Assembly: GCA_023434205.1 (NCBI GenBank) | Contig: JAEYTB010000060.1 | Location: forward strand, 1 to 13,970 | Source of the DNA: Planctomycetota bacterium | GTDB taxonomy: Bacteria > Planctomycetota > Phycisphaerae > Phycisphaerales > UBA1924 | Direction: 5' to 3' | Length of the DNA: 13,970 nt | Shown: piece by piece, positions 13,342-13,970 of the stretch | Layout of the letters: each line of letters opens with the position of its first letter | Numbering within the stretch: the stretch's first letter is position 1 | The notes under the pieces: model-generated | The model's input: only the letters and a program-made list of their open reading frames with translations | Databases searched by the model: none | What the model was told of the DNA's origin: nothing | Program-made: the position numbers and the translations under genes

Positions 13342-13385
13342 CACGCCGCGGGGGCGTCAGGCCCCCGGCGGCGTGTTCTTCGTTT
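13342..13385 (+). terminator. Strong rho-independent terminator after the RS-tail gene
   Basis: CACGCCGC-GGGGGC (13342-13355) pairs with GCCCCCGGCGGCGTG (13361-13375), 14 bp with one bulged base and a 5-nt loop, followed by TTCTTCGTTT. It lies 19 nt past the stop at 13322. The stop codon of the convergent gene (13357-13359) sits in the loop. Confidence 0.82.
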
Positions 13386-13566
13386 GGGGAAGCTGGACTT
13401 CTTCGATGACCGTGCGCCGCAGGACGACGGGGCCATGGGGGGTCTCGCGGGTCTCTTCCTCGACGGTTTGGCGGGTGACGACCTTCTGGGGCGGGGCGGC
13501 GGGCTTGGAAGGGTCGGTGCGCAGGCCCTTGGCGATGTGTCCGAAGAACTCGCCGAGGTTTCGCAT
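13357..13566 (-). CDS. Small Thr/Val/Glu-rich protein of unknown function
   Basis: 69 residues from an ATG at 13566, beginning MRNLGEFFGHIAKGLRTDP and continuing through a Pro/Lys linker to VVTRQTVEEETRETPHG and VVLRRTVIEEVQL. The C-terminal half reads as two beta strands with alternating Val/Ile and charged residues around a PHGP turn. None of the possible starts has a good ribosome binding site. A GTG at 13593 adds nine residues and lies just after an extended -10-like TGCTACCCT, so a leaderless start there is possible. An ATG at 13632 would give 91 residues. I do not recognise a named family. It is convergent with the RS-tail gene and divergent from the VIER lipoprotein, with which it shares a TVIE-type strand. 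Confidence 0.65.
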   Translation of the reverse strand: MRNLGEFFGHIAKGLRTDPSKPAAPPQKVVTRQTVEEETRETPHGPVVLRRTVIEEVQLPQTKNTPPGA

Positions 13567-13638
13567 GAGCGGCTTTTTGGGCGGGCCTTGCACGAGGGCA
13601 GGGTAGCACAGCCCGTGGGGCGATTCAGGCACCGCTCA

Positions 13639-13654
13639 CCGGGTGCATACCCGG
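13639..13654. promoter_or_regulatory. Inverted repeat between divergent small genes
   Basis: CCGGGT (13639-13644) and ACCCGG (13649-13654) flank GCAT, giving a perfect 6-bp inverted repeat about 55 nt before the ATG at 13709. It overlaps a CTCACCGGGTGCAT string related to the elements at 8116 and 10916. It may be an operator for either neighbour. Confidence 0.3.
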
Positions 13655-13708
13655 CACGGGCCCGCTTGGTGTGCGGCGGGCGATGGTGCCCGCCTGGAGT
13701 ACCCGACC

Positions 13709-13915
13709 ATGAAAGCAGCGTTGTTTGTTGTGCTGGCCGGCACCCTGCTGGCCACCGGCGCGTGCCGGAAGACGACCGTGATCGAGCGTGAGCAGCCCGT
13801 GATCCACGAGCGCGAGCGGGTGATCGAGCGGCAGCCCACCGTCATCGAGCGGCGGCCCACGAACACCACGATCATCGAGGACCGCAACCCGGATGTGATC
13901 ATCGAGCGGCGGTGA
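13709..13915 (+). CDS. Small lipoprotein made of repeated VIER units
   Basis: 68 residues from the ATG at 13709, with GGAG about 10 nt upstream. Residues 1-18 are a lipoprotein signal with lipobox ATGAC and lipid-attachment Cys19. The mature 49 residues are a run of short repeats: TVIEREQ, PVIHERE, RVIERQP, TVIERRP, then TTIIEDRNP and DVIIERR. The alternation of Val/Ile with Glu/Arg suggests a long strand or charged fibre-like segment, exposed in the periplasm. I know of no function, although repeated VIE/VVE tails are common in small planctomycete lipoproteins as far as I recall. The last 17 nt overlap the 3' end of the minus-strand gene at 13899. Confidence 0.78.
   Translation: MKAALFVVLAGTLLATGACRKTTVIEREQPVIHERERVIERQPTVIERRPTNTTIIEDRNPDVIIERR
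13778..13912 (+). repeat. Short direct repeats coding for VIER units
   Basis: ATCGAGCG occurs at 13781, 13823, 13844 and 13901, with a variant ATCGAGG at 13874. Spacings are multiples of 3 (42, 21 and 57), so the repeat unit is in phase with the 7-residue protein repeat. Confidence 0.7.
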
Positions 13916-13970
13916 CCGACACCGGCACACGCTCGACGATCGACAGCCCGAAGGCGTCCAGCCCGGGCAG
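13899..13970 (-). CDS. ribA: 3' end of a probable GTP cyclohydrolase II (RibA/RibBA) gene, partial
   Basis: The minus strand enters at 13970 and reads LPGLDAFGLSIVERVPVSV, then TAAR and TGA (13901-13899). The block (L)xGLxxFGLxIVERVP is the conserved near-C-terminal signature of GTP cyclohydrolase II, which opens GTP to start riboflavin synthesis and is often fused to the RibB domain. Only 23 codons are in the window, so the call rests on that one block. It stops a few residues after ERVP, whereas most homologues I recall continue with about 20 more. The 3' end overlaps the VIER lipoprotein by 17 nt, tail to tail. Confidence 0.6.
   Translation of the reverse strand: MPGLDAFGLSIVERVPVSVTAAR

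Noticed and set aside
12376..13344. Minus-strand open frames opposite the RS-tail gene
   Set aside because: Arg/Pro/Cys-rich products expected from the complement of Ser/Arg codons. The plus strand has a recognised N-terminal domain and a ribosome binding site.
1..13970. CRISPR arrays, insertion sequences, integrases, tRNA or rRNA genes
   Set aside because: No regularly spaced repeats, transposase motifs, terminal inverted repeats or cloverleaf-like sequences seen on either strand.

Overview
The window is very GC-rich DNA, densely packed with genes on both strands. The best lineage marker is the gene at 9013-10779. Its secreted product ends in two tandem Cys-bracketed, EF-hand-like repeats (DYDLDGD.. 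and DFNRDGD..), the 'GC-type dockerin' tail I associate with Planctomycetota of the Phycisphaerae. The secreted beta-propeller protein at the left edge, the bacterial deoxyhypusine-synthase homologue and the many small lipoproteins fit that assignment. It rests on pattern recognition, not on a search.

Layout. Positions 1-1259 (-) hold a secreted beta-propeller protein cut by the window edge. Positions 1423-2565 (-) hold a deoxyhypusine-synthase-like enzyme with a clear terminator at 1372-1395. Two convergent lipoproteins follow (2799-3410 + and 3415-3921 -), then a secreted protein of unknown function (4029-5156 +). A 60-codon remnant of a nucleotidyltransferase-like gene (5153-5335 -) shares its stop region with that gene. 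Positions 5372-8051 (-) form a co-directional block: a nucleotidyltransferase, a metallophosphoesterase whose GTG start overlaps the transferase stop, and then an MsrB-MsrA methionine sulfoxide reductase fusion with an N-terminal export or anchor segment. A SAM methyltransferase (8204-9016 +) diverges from this block and runs tail-to-tail into the SGNH-hydrolase/dockerin gene (9013-10779 -). A 36-residue membrane protein (11013-11123 +) faces a Tat-exported metallophosphoesterase (11129-12088 -).

The right end (12254-13970) is a cluster of small low-complexity proteins: a KGG-like 73-mer, a short basic protein whose C-terminal two thirds is an Arg/Ser/Gly-rich tail, a 69-residue Thr/Val/Glu-rich protein, and a lipoprotein made of repeated VIER units. 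The last 72 bases are the 3' end of what looks like a GTP cyclohydrolase II (ribA or ribBA) gene on the minus strand.

I see no tRNA, rRNA, CRISPR array, IS element or phage module. The region looks like ordinary chromosome. The items most worth a second look are the translationally coupled nucleotidyltransferase/phosphoesterase pair, the RS-tail protein, the nucleotidyltransferase remnant, the untracked 36-residue membrane protein, and a GGTAGACTCG-like promoter element at nearly the same distance from three start codons. Nothing here clearly amounts to a new defence or mobile system.
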